In this document: positions 62,101 through 64,000 of the stretch, one piece after another
Layout of the letters: each line of letters opens with the position of its first letter
Numbering within the stretch: the first letter of the stretch is position 1
Source: an uncultured Paracoccaceae bacterium
GTDB taxonomy: Bacteria > Pseudomonadota > Alphaproteobacteria > Rhodobacterales > Rhodobacteraceae
DNA: 64,000 nucleotides
Assembly (NCBI GenBank): GCA_947500005.1
Contig: CANMQJ010000007.1
Span: forward strand, 62,001-126,000
Reading direction: 5' to 3'
Made by a program: the position numbers and the translations under genes
Notes under the pieces: generated by a model
What the model saw: only the letters and a program-made list of their open reading frames with translations
What the model was told of the DNA's origin: nothing
Databases searched by the model: none

Positions 62101-64000
62101 GATCTCGTCGGATCGCGGCGCTTCACGACCAACTCCGTGATGCCCACTCAGACGCCCTTCTCGACGGTGAACGTGCTGACGCACGGGTTCCAGATCATGG
62201 GGCTGCTGCCCGATTACGCGAACACCGCGCTCAACGAGGATACGCTGGCGCCCTGGCTGGAAAGCGGCGAGTTGCTCAGCGATGCCTCCGGCGGCGGTAC
62301 GATCCTCGTCTACAACCGCCAGACCGGCAAATGGCACGAATACGATCCCGAAGGCGCCGAGGGTGCCCGCATTTCGGGGGCTGCCTTCCAGGCCTCGCAA
62401 CTCAAGGAAAAAGAAGCCGTCACGCTGGTTCTCGACTGGTACCGCGAAAGCAACATCTCGGATAGCGGCTTCTCCGAGGCGGCAGCCGATGCGTTCTTTG
62501 CCTCGCTGGTACAACTTGACCTCGATACAGGCGGCAAGATCTTCAAGAGCCCGCTGCACTTCATCGGCCATAGCCGCGGTACGTCGGTCAACTCCGAGAT
62601 CATCCAGCGTCTGGGTGTCCGCTTCCCTGAAAGCGGCGACAAGAACATCGACATCCACATGACGACTCTGGACCCCCACGATTTCAAGCAGGATTCGCTC
62701 AAGGTCGAGTTGAAGAAGATCGTCGAAAGCTGGATCACGGCCGCCAAATTCGGTGCGACCCTGACCAGTTTCGCGAACCCGGCCCTGGGAGCGACCCTGC
62801 TGCGCGTCATCAACGGGGTCGAACTGGGGGCCCAGCTTCTGTTCAAGATCGCGGGGTACGCGGGTATTCAGGCCGCCGAAATCCCGTGGGATGATTTCAA
62901 GGACCCCAATGTTCAGGTCTGGTCGAACGTCGATTTCGCCGACAACTACTTCCAGACTTCGGCCCCCGAGGGGGACAGCAATTTCAACAAGTTCACGGGG
63001 CTGAAATTCGTTCCGATCACCACGCCGAACGGCACCAAGATTCCGACCGACAAGGACGGCAAGGACAAGCTGCCCACCAAGCACGGCATGGGGGTCCCGG
63101 ATATCGAGCTCGACTTCACCAAGGCCAAGGTGCCCGGGTTCATCGAAGCGGACGCTCTGGCCACGCCGCACAGCCGGATCACCAACTGGTACATGGGCAC
63201 CGCCGACGTCAATTCGGGCTTCGTCGGTGGCGTGCTGATCCCGCGCACGATGGGCGACGAGGGGCTTGCAATCAATTCTACCGGCGACGAGGGCTTCTTC
63301 GGCCAGCTGGGCAACGCCCTGTTCGGCGAGGGCCATACGAAACAACCCTATTACGGCGTCGATCCCGTTGCCTTCAGCAACGGCAAATGGGGAGACGTCA
63401 AGACACACTTCGCCGATTATTTCCGCAAGGCGAACATCAATCCGGGCACGGCGCAGTCGAACACGACGCGCACCGAGGCAATCGGCACCGGCTTCTACTT
63501 CTCGACCGTCGCGGGCAATCCGGACATCCGTCCCGACAGCAAGGATCAGAAACGCACGAGCCTTGATTTCGACAACACCGAGGTCGACCGACCGGTCGGC
63601 CCCAAGGAGAACCCGGTCAAGTACGAGCCTGTGCCAACCGTCTTCAACGGCGATTTCAGCCACGGCACCCGGCACGCCCTGTCGAACTACATCAAGTGGA
63701 TTGCGGGCGCAGGTTACAGCCAGCTCTTGAACGGACAATCGTCCTGGGACGATTTCAAGAAGGCGCTGAACAATGTCGGCGACAAGGAATTGTCGATTTC
63801 CAAGAAGTTCGGCGGCGTCGCCTCGGCCGCGAATGCCATTCTGCCCGACCTTCCCCCAACCCTGGGCCGCTTCCCACTGCATTACGACCTGCCCGGCTGG
63901 TCGATGCATGGCGGCATCGAGGGCACGCAGACCGATCGTGACAACGCGACCACCTTCCCTGACGGGATCGACGAGGGCGCCTCCTATACTTTCGACCTGT
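32176..64000 (+). CDS. Giant LEPR-XLL multidomain surface/secreted protein (incomplete, open at window end)
   Basis: One frame is open from ATG 32176 to the last base: 10,608 codons, no stop, no frame change. I translated it by hand across the whole stretch. It has no N-terminal signal peptide; residues 49-55 are the LEPRILL of the LEPR-XLL motif. Order: alternating PPC-like modules with LamG/lectin insertions (about 66-3472), CARDB repeats (about 3476-5699), PPC and IPT-like, unknown domain, FN3-like, propeller, Big_5-like, putative-Ig repeats, RHS/YD-like, dockerin-like, cadherin-like, two Big_2, hydrophobic segment, IPT-like, second propeller, FN3-like, alpha/beta hydrolase. No RTX repeats and only two cysteines were seen. 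Likely exported by a type I-like system and anchored at or shed from the surface. The C-terminus and export signal are outside the window. Confidence 0.95.
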   Translation, partial: MMKKVSGAPDSPLRDAEGRAGGTGPSSAKGKSALRSETLLSRGLHLEMLEPRILLSADLIPIAGEIEVPGETDFYTFELAEERTIVFDSLIERYDLTWSLEGAGGEIVGPTQLARSDADHGGEIIALDAGTYTLAIDGDGAAQGEYSFRLLNTANAQRIETDLLVSGKLEAEGLETDLFQFDVEAGTELFFDARSFGNGSATWQLVDPDGQTVFGPTSFSSGNDVERFAAPKSGTYTLLLEGRISNGADSDYSFSISRVVDETRAITLDGLVKGVIAQPGQRHDLTFTLEADVTVLFDSLTTVPLPVTLTGPRGAVIENAFMNRLDAGWGEGLLELIAGDYTLSIGGKDDSTGAYGFRMLATSGAERIDLAEPATGTLSDQGIGVFGSRITSGARVGDGGLAQLFTEATPHFSVPDADALRPETLTIETWIRPDAFDFFDQIAGKTTTGAYNDGYGLYMTDTGVAFYLNSWFNASSRVAADLELGVWSHVAATYDGAAISIYVNGELREERAYTDDINHSAGPLLIGSNPEGYKMKGALDELRLWSRALNADEIADQHGQVIGSANGLELSLGFDAASPDSAEDRSANGFEAMAVAGPALDSRLFHFDAAGGETLVTQLTPAGMSLSIFDPMGNRIFGPDNSPDEDITLPDTAGRYLLAVEAESWNTQPLDYSLTLVPPSQETLELGFDTLVEGELSTVGEADSFSFSLDGEERIYIDAISTDRGDMTWQIFGPRGPETAARPFSASDAYNTQLGAALTLPSGDYTLVVDGIGTATGAYSFRAATLSAAAEIQYGDTVDAELTPGSQTRMFRFEAAGGDVISLASEDGAYGRLIDPFAREVFYNRDFEDITEQLLRVAGTYTLLVEGFPFNASSESIARSFTLEKLRTETLPAPSGTEIELGSTIDGNISQSDEVDDYVFTLDEPGSVYFDQLASDSPWPFWTLSGPRGIEVENRPFYRTNAREASQDVTLDLPAGTYQLSVFLNDGASSAYSFRLLDLSSAAGIEIGSPVTGTLDPGRSTQVFRFEGAAGQRLSFSDISLDGARYNPALRVIDPFGRDVFGPYELRNAPVLDVLHDGTYTLLLEGATYETAASLTYGFTLSEVVDTSAALTLGETIEGELATAHGSDSYAFTLDATTDVVLDVLSRSDDGRVRVTGPNGFVRNLHLTDADSADTSVNPFMRLAAGDYRITITSDDNWNRPAYSLRLLDAATADAVELGTAVSGTLTPGAETDIYRFDVEADQVVSIGEVTNTGGRYNAYFRLIDPLGQVISGPTTLSGQGAQELELAGTYTLLIEGRVYEDAGNEIAYGFTLVDPQDPDPVAIAVGETVAAGIARAGQSHRFTFDLAQDARLYLDSFTETNELWIRVEGPEGLDRTTRLNATDSVDFGTGNPVLDAAAGSYTATVYGTNAVTGSFAFAVRDLSDAVDMTPGTIQEATLDPKRETDIYTFDGAAGDTFVLDVLRRVNASQTTYWRLIDPAGKQEITRTSFQDSGPFTLKRSGTYTLLVEGRVYEATEGMIDYAFVLQPQVTDEIEADLDEIGARAGLSDAIGPDNGGAQGFTGYERVEIDDPAVNRTGDVSFSLWFKPDLPQRTWQPLVYRAETADSRDRQYTLWLNSSGYLHLTTSDANGQIAVNSPGGSVRFDTWNHVTGVVDRETDTLNLYLNGQLAGTTALRDQEAVSVTTPLSLGGEIGGQSGFEGAMSDFRLYDAALSTEDAEALAGGGEAATDPLLHLRMDEAPGAETLADATGNDRSGKVVDLAAPLAGLFKNRIETAGEVHLYSFTLDEAQRIYWDTMGNRGDVRAELRGPNGLSISRALNATGANFNGGNYSFDAPAGDYTLTVRADAATKAAYALRLLQFGDAELIEADGNDVTGAIPAGRASAAFAFDVTEGDQILVDMNSIDQGAGNSAWRLFDPFGQLILGPLNADDIAATTMQFTGRYTLVLESQRGLDPHQDIAYRFQVHRISTEEVSIRPGGGNPQGAPVLVEGALDQSLRLRGAEYVEVPHDAKLDLTGNMSIEAWVRIDRTYRTWTPILSKTDDAGTRTFDLWFHENGSIYASTDAQGGGRDSAQTAPGSVARGEWVHVAAVFDRANGQQRLYINGEPAVSEAMRTTVAQATDAPVRIGWSREIDASYGAFDGSVDEVRLWSTARSDAEILADFESTLAGDEADLKLYLPLDTVADDNALSDAGPDTHPASRINLIPQGITGEIDAVGKRIDYSFTLDSARRIYIDSLTPAGGIQYSLRGPQGVLVSQDLNRADNTGNPVISLPLGEYTLRVQGDGSTTGMFNLVLLDLGAAEELTLGTPIEGELLPANRTAAYSFSSAGDAQIYMRNLSEAGRMDWRVIDPFGRVHLYENPGNRTVSLPYAGTYTFLVEGELSYGTRAAYELAVYEIVDEEPVGLTLGSVQNADLDYPGQVQRFSLDLDEAKRLVMDSLENNRDLRWSLSGPNGAIVIDRAMDQTDANRFSDNPVLSLEPGNYELTIFGNGTLTGAFEFRMIDLDASASDIGFNDEIFGTLPNNALGTRVFSFEATRHQPFSMNMIESPARDTSWRVIDADGNQVIAARRLEDASGFVLKDEGTYFLLLEGNVVNGESEEGYRFELVSPAYPSALGDTLEEFGTGSSIGHVLSTYQGTAPVETAGAGGTVLQLLDILSADNRTGISFSTTTEGRADGYTAAFDYDLTAPGVGDPGNGFSLLLVPTATYGAGGEISFFGLEPDASDVLAVALDLYQDNGEGPVPHLSLHFGNKKTEVALGDHGLGIADLITEPGRLSLTASRAAGGANITVSLTIGGTETMLMEEFFVGGLELADRRLAIQAQNGTSTVMGLTIDNVSVSTTGLGSAPTAQPGDVLSGTLADGAAVDRYQIDLDDTARIIFDPMTDNDTLRYVLTGPVGFDARSFTRSDSYYLTSDPVVEMPAGTYMLSVYTTDDSVGSYNLGLRGADAASDLEAGTPVAATLDPASSAHLYAFDWAGGEGLLRLDTDLASGPAGYWKLVAPDGQIVTQRNQLGADFEIASLRQAGRYLLLVEGTTNVTEPIEYTLGLTLPRTTTAEMALDAVVNGEIEAVGESARFSFTLDAAKQILLDTLTNDTTLSFTLSGRQGTIYSRDIRSIDSTYRNDAAVLALSPGDYAVTIDGTGDATGAFAFALRDLAGATALPFSEQQDLTFDPGNSSRLFTFEGDAGDSFYLDALDGNLQGRWKIVDRFGQLVAGSTNLRSDIQSLSLNIGGTHYLLIEGEVSQTEERTHSFRMVPLTGSATELTFGELTSGNIALPGQTSSFTFSVDEATRIYVDTQTPYDGNFRWSLTGPRGEVDDRAFTQTDGSNAQTTPPIYQLVPGDYTFTIAPQNGVSGDFSFRLLDLAQATELTIGTAITDQLAPGNETQAFKFVASAGDRLFFDFGDLSFDNWWRLIDPFGNQIFSQYAQDVDTREMPFDGTYTLLVEGFMNAPDAREFTFNIYSNPLRSPISLTLEDVPAPDLVPSDFRVATDDPLETGGTMPLEWTLTNAGDLPVTTSFNTRITVRDAEGAILSDLVVPYDVDAGGEIAAGASLTRSADIRLPAGSQAVGDLSVTLRVDTENNVEEQNDAGDAETNNNQTLTATVVLAASPDLLARDISISPASGWDAGETVTVDYTLANDGGKAASGAWTERLVITNRNTNRVVLSQDLRVAGDTTLDAAATLARSVEFGWPQGIDGTGLFDFRIIVDALDEVTEANDDDTGESNNDTTTRVASAPDLVISDITVAEDEPAAGSPLTVSWTIGNDGAAATPGDWTDRVIISNLDTGQVLHDVTVGADGLRLDPGESDTRTLAFDLPHGAAGVGRLRITVIADRDDSNRSALNEARDGLTISQAENNNDKQIEVTSISRPYADLVATITGVPDSPRGGETGTVSWSVINRGAVATEASEWVDQVHISQDAVLDDSDVLIGTVSRSGALDVDESYAVSTDVTLPLGIEGDVQILVATDAEAAVLEPDTRGNNVDNRQISLSSPYADLGVQALVAPTGSYFANEEIDVAWRVANFGPNPVTETNERWVDRVYLSADQTIDGNDFLLGEFFRDTALAVDASYSRSAKLLLPPGFVGDFHIIVETNAEADVYERELTANNIKVSDGTLGLAAAPSPDLRATGVEGPTSLVPGETVQVTYTILNDGEAAALAPWWDALYLVGPGLGAGQKLGEAERPFDLGVGESYDVTLDITVPDVGEGEYRFEARADVRREVFEGGREDNNAGQGDALGLRHPNLVIGTVALDENAPQSGDTLRVSWEVENTGAGPARLDWSDGIWLSRDDALDPQDIFLGELGQPAPLADGASAAAFADVTLPISVSGAWFILVGADRENAVSEPGNEEDNTAAVALDVTLAPYADLEVTAVTAPNLTVDDPGFVTVGWTVANTGTGRGITDGWTDRIIISLDDEIGNADDIELAAFEHTGGLEKDTSYEREESFYLPVALNGRFKLYVITDADDAVFENGQEADNRLALDGFFDVAPIPYADLVVQEVAAPETANSGDDVLLRWTVKNEGIGLTQTSRWTDFVYIADNPDGTERELVGRFEQLGFLAPDADYTREAQIRLPDGWEGPAYFFVEVPGGSSTNPFGAPYEFVFTDEGNTGASGLVDVTLTPPPNLIVTDITAPETAPEGSAIDVTWTVRNDGTGTAEGPWTDRLVLRKSDGSSNDILIGSYNYDGPLQANTTYTRREQILLPAQTNDRYDLIVITDYDNKVYEHTDEDDNESAADTQILVSRLPRPDLQVAEFQTNDSFTAGGTGSLRWTVINQGPVATKVPNWTDSVYLSLDDKVTFDDIRLGSFSNEAALDTGEQYLSQEVFFQIPMRFRGDVYLLVETDSGNAVEEWPNDTNNLGVHKIFVDPIPFADLVVHDVVTPTQAFEGNEVSLNYTVTNRGAGATDLGNWAEQIWLTVDKNRPHPGQGDVLLTTIQYEGGILDVGEGYDRTVSVTLPDSVRSGNYYLTPWVDPYGTLLEDTLAVNVNEDDPTELNSNNYKAGGGEVIGQPPVFNVIGDPPDLTRPDLTITVDAVTSEAKAGVTGENEFEVTYTVSNTGDKEASGGHVTLTLTSTPSLFAPGQESWSLGRFDLATIGIGGSLTLTQTMKLAPGLDGAYLHAVVSQPGDPDTDDNSDVATTKVESPEANLRVTEVIPPEEAFSGEKVEFSYTVQNESETKIWEETRFWRDEVWISADPTFIRDRATLLKTLTISNADGLDAGESYTRTVEGTLPPGIEGPYYVYVFTNTGIRLQEHERPWPYTGGSNSGTTATFASNAFEHPEGAMLQGTFDITYREPDLQVTGLDIPETLAAGQTIDISFEVTNVGNRTTRQEVWTDRVYLSLDSSLDVGDFLLRREEGTREIRAENQHVGFLDPGESYISSVTVTLPFEIEGDFHILAVADADLSDSSRSASTISPRLPGLNGSSAGVVREFQGEGNNTRFEAVTIGPYVAPDLRVTQLDASERAVRGQQFDVSYTVSNDGGTVPFQQAAWDDLIYLSRDALLDIRSDRYIGTIRHAGGLEAGESYDVSESFAVPTDMPTEAYYVFVVTDPSRSGNRGTVFELNDANNDARSGVPMIIELPPPTDLEVTDISIPADAEAGEPITISWTVTNQSDEVVAEGAWSDTAFLSTDGIWDIKDRPIGRVQSSGPLAPGESRTVTLETTMPAATPGGYRVIVRTDIFNQIHEGVNEANNTTASSETLETTVPELLIGTPTTVAVENGAEKLYRITVPPEETLRVSVISSEADALNEIFIRHNALPTANAFDATYDGPLSSDLMALVPSTEPGTYYISLRNFSGPEDGADLTILAELLPLVVTNVQTDRGGASNFVTTRISGAQFAESATVKLVRPNIAEYAPVNYRVVDSSEIIATFDLTDAPLGLYDVVVTNPSGAQALAPYRFLVERGIEGDVTIGIGGSRVVLPGETETYSVALQNLNNLDAPYTYFEVGVPELHFNPYVYGLPFLDFFTNVRGEPDGAAGTPNEDIFWAGLESIVNKDGQLATRGFLYDLPADGFAGFTFNVAAYPGLQALHDEAFEAFRARMATVLPDLDEILEEGGQGAIGDWYDKVVEKATEASPQLGAAMAAFPFEDLYNKNTAKPGECEIPFIPFRFHIYATSTSMTRDEFVAHQTDIALELRDNILAADEAPGPLVAIVADPDLWADFYLAGLEQAGILRDEADVPPIRERQEILSLMATLASGILFGPAGQDIRSDGDILGFFEQLRSFYGHDENLMAEIEYWDERSSDCYTGEIPVPALPQFEDYDMGLRNQTHFEAVRIYSPWVPFEDRGQALPVDFMNQSPATVDGDEFEILDFSDYFSDPANTGTLASISGPQTLETDGWLPASEDLPFTVKFENDAASSTFANQIEVVTQLDNDLDPRSFRLGDIRIGEITIDVPDDRWFYQDEIDFSDTLGFIVRVSAGIDLFQDPATARWVIQAIDPLTGEKIQSTTRGLLPPNTEGGKGAGFVTWTVQAADDVDTGSRITSSARVLFDTAAPEDTGELVQVIDGTAPRTTIEITQIEGTDSYEFNWDAVDDPGGSGVRHVTLYVAEDGGEFRIWQRRLEQAGGTMIFDGEPDKEYEFLALATDVAGNREAPSDGSAVTADGQPVNLGAAESVDETTAPNFGRAPAPVEAPSTNDLFIRASENIPAAEAVVDLPEFDTILNPFLGNSFATGFQQSQEGLIGPMAILERANGDIWVSGGLNRGEIFTFDAEGGTADGTSRLIQLDDPVFNLAEDADGAVWATTGGGALLKLDPETGGVVKRFGQGLTMGLAIHEATGLIYVGANSGILAFDPETEMFSQWSRDENLRVGSLAFDVQGTLWAVTWPDRSQVVKFTERRRAEIVLEFDSKVDSIAFGQQGTALEDLLFVSANTGTVSDTGEVAEGSALTMVDLETLHRIEIAKGGTRGDVVATTSDGRILISQSNQVDVVSPAYSPIVVATNPPQDAVVPLPFSVLTVRFDQDMFAGDPTSTASVANAGNYTITGSDGTEITPNAIVYDAANRLVLIKVANLTDDTYSLTVSGEVTSTQGLRMGTDYVTEFRAIQDLSAQIAVEFGATRYDRSLGTVSYDVKVTNIGDGDIVLPVLLLLDPKRGYSGVPGDATGQTDQGVWMIDLSESLPEGGKLAAGATTTGQTVAIVTPDRQRVQFSAGIAASTGPNRAPVLTSVPPETATVGEAFTFSITAKDPDGDSLIYHLLDAPSGMEIDAATGEMTWMPDETANADAPVTVQVFDARGAVTVQRFVLDVEGGNEAPEFLSVPSEVRASEGELVEFEVVAADVDGDEVVIWIDNLPEGAVYDAERRTLSWQVGYEQAGTYTLTVRASDGLREIATHVALLISEAARPVMLRTPGKLTAAEGDRIRFNLQAEAEPGTPLSFGVVDGSLPFGATLNATTGEFEWIPGYTQADTYEITFAVSDGNGLAVATMEIEVTPGNGAPVFDNFDGLQIYEGQNFVLRAFAKDPDNPFYEPGYRDVDGMFHELGDLPKTVQIEVVGDLPEGATFDTDTWELFWVPGADQAGDYEITFRATDDGAESGEPISVEETARIKVLDLNLPPVLSELTNISIARDATREIPVSAIDPDGDPIELMLINEQPGIPLPDFITFTDNGDGSGVIRLTPGVGDRGEHAVTMVAYDDGGAEGTRRGALHTFVIDVESDNEPPQFAYQSDVVAVVGEELSLEIDAADLDQDDLTFALADLPAGAVLTMDPLIYGRALLTWTPSAANVGSYTAKISATDTGADGLTDPATTDLLFGVTVRTANNAPILNPVGLIEGTENEALSHTFGATDADGDALTYSIVDLPKGAEFDRVTGKLDWTPSPVQAGTFTVGVTVSDGHSESREDVTIQIGQANRDPVFVPMTAQLGRDRAEIRFTVVADDPDGDDLKLSVISGLPEGAAFSEQRGEFSWIPQYDQTGTHTVVFAAQDPNGAVARYAVDIIIADVNRAPVMEVSDRVFLVGEEKTFTLEASDSDGNALSFSGLDLPEGATLDAATGAVSWTPGPGQEGDYYVTFIADDGRDQTRQTIVMRATLEPEEPVVRIELTPSFPAVPGQQVLIQVVADSLSDITGISLYADGNELTLDAFGRTLLTPTRTGKIELAGYAQDADGNIGQQIIDLKVRDPEDRSAPVIFMGEGLNLYQLDGEVDIGGMVEDSNLDFWKLELRSADGTRLVRELASGEEAVGGLLAKLDTGDLLNGFYSLRLTAADIGNRYSVKDVRIEVNGTDKQGRFTAVETDIETDLGGVPFSLTRRFDSLTGADRDFGSWSAGFDLDIALSTAATGREAFGLYSALAEEARLYLTTPTGERIGFTFAPVEEKIGGRSFWRAGWTADGDAEWVLQSADMLLRKSGGRFFTADDGLAYNPTDPFVGGAQPFLLTGPDGTAYAVSSDGRVQEMRKDGARLFVGDSGITADNGAVVNFLRDADGRIVRITTPDGKATVYSYDEKGQLVRYRALEDGSGGRFGYDEDGRLNVTTGGSGPARVIVYDGDGGIVETPLNEDLGGISQFIGRVIRGDASGGTQFYTLTIRESDLITGAGGNGPVVRVETSSEEATPVIDGGRLLSLQRSGGKTVALYRFEAAGLYTLSLSGGSEFDLVLGAAGDVNADGSVNGTDSDLLRDGGPGTDITGDGVVDAQDREVLNVNFGIRGNTAPVVAATLPEVFTHEDLPVLVKLDEIAKDQEGDPVFFRIVDAENVTARFTPDGQYLRITPGEGFTGAASITVAADDGYAQTGDIKLDVTVSDAALTSITLLQREYYFTEPGEVGDLVIVGQFEDQADVILPFDYVNVTTPDPDVIKIGSNGLVTALKQGDTHILAQRGNLAAATAVAVGIADDPDGAVAQIFGIDAYPDSVTILPDGGERQIVTELGTLGTDFVQGTEDGVVYVSSDTDIVTVTDGGLIEAVAPGETTVTVIYRGAEEVLTVSVTPPVEAASVEMDETGGAMRTPDGIEIAVGAGQLSGTATISAEARSEAELDLEVPPDFDFVAGGVIDIEGGALNGPIQLATKVSADVAQEGDEVLFFVLDDFSEQTDGEYGEIWRLVDSGTVDADGMARTASPPFPGMSERGSYLVAKANQPLMDASLYLPTLARAAVAVIPAMAIGLATGGLAGAVVGLGLVAGISYMAFKMTPGKQKIDVYQDYLEGKKWAKYEAEADPQGVDGRLNISAKLPPTAIVPAAGEKPQVSKVTPKLMEDGSVRLEIEGSRLIYGENSDNSASFGNKLEDTRLKIRIGAYTQYIYGKDFLEPNVSAATGNGSFSVQLPNDILVSRAKFSFERPSPRGTGDGEGKWSATTDAEPSEEFTVKNDRGYGVIGGSEYVGDVNQTILQVFDILPANFSETDDDDPVDGVLPEKTEVVTNIALMNGTKPITGWPLDVVLAGDLSAAYVATYDGIAIVDMLSLRQFDPFPKLEGTNVIKIPGNQVQKLALSNDGNFLYAAGTGAIHVIDLRPDSPDYLKQRQVNLPVPGVDIGNQNGKINDIALDADGKKLYVAVPFGGMFGTNGWARGQGVDGKIYVINVDQADAERAAAGEQTTYLSVIGQLNGHKDPYDIEATADANKLAFVSRGERREGLYFINVRDADPNNYDAWVERLPSIPDQEQPNRFPLELNLRDIGVRYAGFVLPFPPILIDDYRKLTSQYYDLDIRNPVALEITPDMSYAFVADYDLSRYLTMGDSLIAYEIERRHQLGNNIGLIRNPFEMSKTEWEELNQARGVDYKYGLRGHVGSTSPIPDQYLTEIAMRPDGSQVLAHLRSSGAILTLNTDGIIKASDMAISGANGTDLGRNRELPVDLERGLLGLGDEVVREKTPEGLRLYGDPLDVVFWGRGMDIQAEVGLELIYPQGEITANGPDADPLKFEVHLDPRKIGVPFFEMDLFVSTQAPGEGLFPGDPFRERAWLGNDDPTKSNDYHRYRLINSVDSIKNFAFQSGKKYFLKGDGTIDESQTTDLTSADVNGVDPKHAVVIEVDPGFRNALTGGQSYYWGVKIKNSGGDLVGSRRFTTNSVMPTQTPFSTVNVLTHGFQIMGLLPDYANTALNEDTLAPWLESGELLSDASGGGTILVYNRQTGKWHEYDPEGAEGARISGAAFQASQLKEKEAVTLVLDWYRESNISDSGFSEAAADAFFASLVQLDLDTGGKIFKSPLHFIGHSRGTSVNSEIIQRLGVRFPESGDKNIDIHMTTLDPHDFKQDSLKVELKKIVESWITAAKFGATLTSFANPALGATLLRVINGVELGAQLLFKIAGYAGIQAAEIPWDDFKDPNVQVWSNVDFADNYFQTSAPEGDSNFNKFTGLKFVPITTPNGTKIPTDKDGKDKLPTKHGMGVPDIELDFTKAKVPGFIEADALATPHSRITNWYMGTADVNSGFVGGVLIPRTMGDEGLAINSTGDEGFFGQLGNALFGEGHTKQPYYGVDPVAFSNGKWGDVKTHFADYFRKANINPGTAQSNTTRTEAIGTGFYFSTVAGNPDIRPDSKDQKRTSLDFDNTEVDRPVGPKENPVKYEPVPTVFNGDFSHGTRHALSNYIKWIAGAGYSQLLNGQSSWDDFKKALNNVGDKELSISKKFGGVASAANAILPDLPPTLGRFPLHYDLPGWSMHGGIEGTQTDRDNATTFPDGIDEGASYTFDL
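32320..32349 (+). other. LEPR-XLL motif of the giant protein
   Basis: Encodes LEPRILLSAD at residues 49-58, preceded by a short basic Ser/Gly/Lys-rich leader without hydrophobic core. LEPR-XLL is an established N-terminal short motif of very long repeat proteins of Gram-negative bacteria. Its exact function is not known to me. Confidence 0.9.
33310..33960 (+). other. LamG/concanavalin-like domain 1 of the giant protein
   Basis: Residues about 379-595. Typical signature: PETLTIETWIRPDAF, VWSHVAATYDGAAISIYVNG and GALDELRLWSRALNADEI. A jelly-roll fold for binding glycans or proteins. Confidence 0.85.
36800..37440 (+). other. LamG/concanavalin-like domain 2 of the giant protein
   Basis: Residues about 1542-1756. 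Signature: GDVSFSLWFKPDLPQ, TWNHVTGVVDRETDTLNLYL and GAMSDFRLYDAALS. Inserted between an A-type and a B-type module. Confidence 0.85.
38110..38760 (+). other. LamG/concanavalin-like domain 3 of the giant protein
   Basis: Residues about 1979-2196. Signature: GNMSIEAWVRIDRTY, GEWVHVAAVFDRANGQQRLY and GSVDEVRLWSTARSD. Inserted between an A-type and a B-type module. Confidence 0.85.
40060..40710 (+). other. Lectin-like (concanavalin-type) insertion 4 of the giant protein
   Basis: Residues about 2629-2845. Pattern GNGFSLLLVPTATYG, ALDLYQDNGEG and LAIQAQNGTSTVMGLTIDNV suggests an L-type-lectin-like beta sandwich, distinct from the LamG copies. Fold assignment is tentative. Confidence 0.5.
42601..49270 (+). 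repeat. About 17 CARDB-type repeats of the giant protein
   Basis: Repeats of roughly 125 residues (about 375 bp) each begin near PDL or ADL followed by V.D, pass through W(T/V)DRVYLS.D, and end near E.NN. Examples start at about 42610, 43006, 43384, 43789, 44155, 44540, 44896, 45262, 45640, 46033, 46400, 46770, 47217, 47596, 48047, 48518 and 48903. CARDB is a bacterial cell-adhesion-associated Ig-like fold. Copies are diverged, with no long exact DNA repeats seen. Confidence 0.85.
49271..49870 (+). other. PPC-like then IPT/TIG-like domain of the giant protein
   Basis: Residues about 5700-5895. First part YRITVPPEETLRVSV and GTYYISLRNFSG is PPC-like; second part LPLVVTNVQTDRGGASNFV and PLGLYDVVVTNPSGAQ is IPT/TIG-like. 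Confidence 0.6.
49880..51700 (+). other. Unrecognised domain of the giant protein carrying its only two cysteines
   Basis: Residues about 5902-6508. A helical-looking region (FEAFRARMATVLPDLDEIL; DIALELRDNILAADEAPGP) precedes a beta-rich part. Cys6096 (GECEIPFIPF) and Cys6240 (SSDCYTGE) are the only cysteines I found in 10,608 residues. I do not recognise the fold. Confidence 0.6.
51700..51990 (+). other. FN3/Ig-like domain of the giant protein
   Basis: Residues about 6509-6605. Pattern FNWDAVDDPGGSGVRHVTLY and EFLALATDVAGNREAPS, typical of extracellular FN3-like modules with a sentence-like ATDVAGN ending. Confidence 0.6.
52190..52970 (+). other. Beta-propeller (NHL/streptogramin-lyase-like) of the giant protein
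   Basis: Residues about 6672-6932. Repeated blades: DIWVSGGLNRGEIFTFD, GAVWATTGGGALLKLDP, GLIYVGANSGILAFDPE, GTLWAVTWPDRSQVVKF and DGRILISQSN. About six blades. Confidence 0.7.
52980..53280 (+). other. Big_5/SbsA-like Ig domain of the giant protein
   Basis: Residues about 6935-7035. The pattern VVATNPPQDAVVPLPFSVLT, then VRFDQDMF, and LTVSGEVTSTQGLRMGTDY is typical of the SbsA-type Ig fold. Confidence 0.65.
53629..56230 (+). repeat. About nine putative-Ig (He_PIG-like) repeats of the giant protein
   Basis: Residues about 7152-8019. Each copy starts N.APV, has DPDGD.L.Y and LP.GA..D, and ends G...W.P. Units vary from about 85 to 110 residues; one is enlarged near 54450-54770. Confidence 0.75.
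56810..57640 (+). other. RHS/YD-like beta region of the giant protein
   Basis: Residues about 8212-8488. Begins with a prominent RRFDSLTGADRDFGSWSAGF and later has the YD-type DGRIVRITTPDGKATVYSYD and KGQLVRYRALEDGSGGRFGY. Only one to two YD units, so a short or degraded RHS-like segment. Confidence 0.55.
57940..58078 (+). other. Dockerin-like calcium-binding pair
   Basis: Residues about 8589-8635: GDVNADGSVNGTDSDLL and DITGDGVVDAQDREVL, two EF-hand-like Asp-rich loops as in type I dockerins, placed internally. Confidence 0.75.
58361..58920 (+). other. Two Big_2-type Ig-like domains
   Basis: Residues about 8729-8915. Both copies show the final strand pattern NGLVTALKQGDTHILAQ and GGLIEAVAPGETTVTVIY expected of Big_2. 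Confidence 0.75.
59401..59520 (+). other. Glycine/alanine-rich hydrophobic segment in the giant protein
   Basis: Residues about 9076-9115, rich in Ala, Val, Gly and Leu with only one basic residue, long enough for one or two membrane passes or a beta-lined helical pair. It is the only such segment seen in the giant protein. Confidence 0.6.
60220..61480 (+). other. Second beta-propeller (YVTN/WD-like) of the giant protein
   Basis: Residues about 9349-9768. Blade-like units: AAYVATYDGIAIVDMLSL, NFLYAAGTGAIHVIDL, KKLYVAVPFGG, KLAFVSRGERREGLYFIN and SYAFVADYDLS. Confidence 0.7.
62164..63230 (+). other. Alpha/beta-hydrolase (lipase/esterase-like) domain of the giant protein
   Basis: Residues about 9997-10352. 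VLTHGFQ (His10003) is an oxyanion-type HG motif, GHSRG (Ser10133) the nucleophile elbow, TTLDPHD (Asp10166) a candidate acid and PHSRITNWY (His10332) a candidate base. Spacing and order fit a lipase fold. Substrate unknown. Confidence 0.75.

Noticed and set aside
59935..63909. A 1,324-codon open frame on the minus strand at the right end
   Set aside because: Antisense shadow of the second propeller and the hydrolase domain; no family signature.
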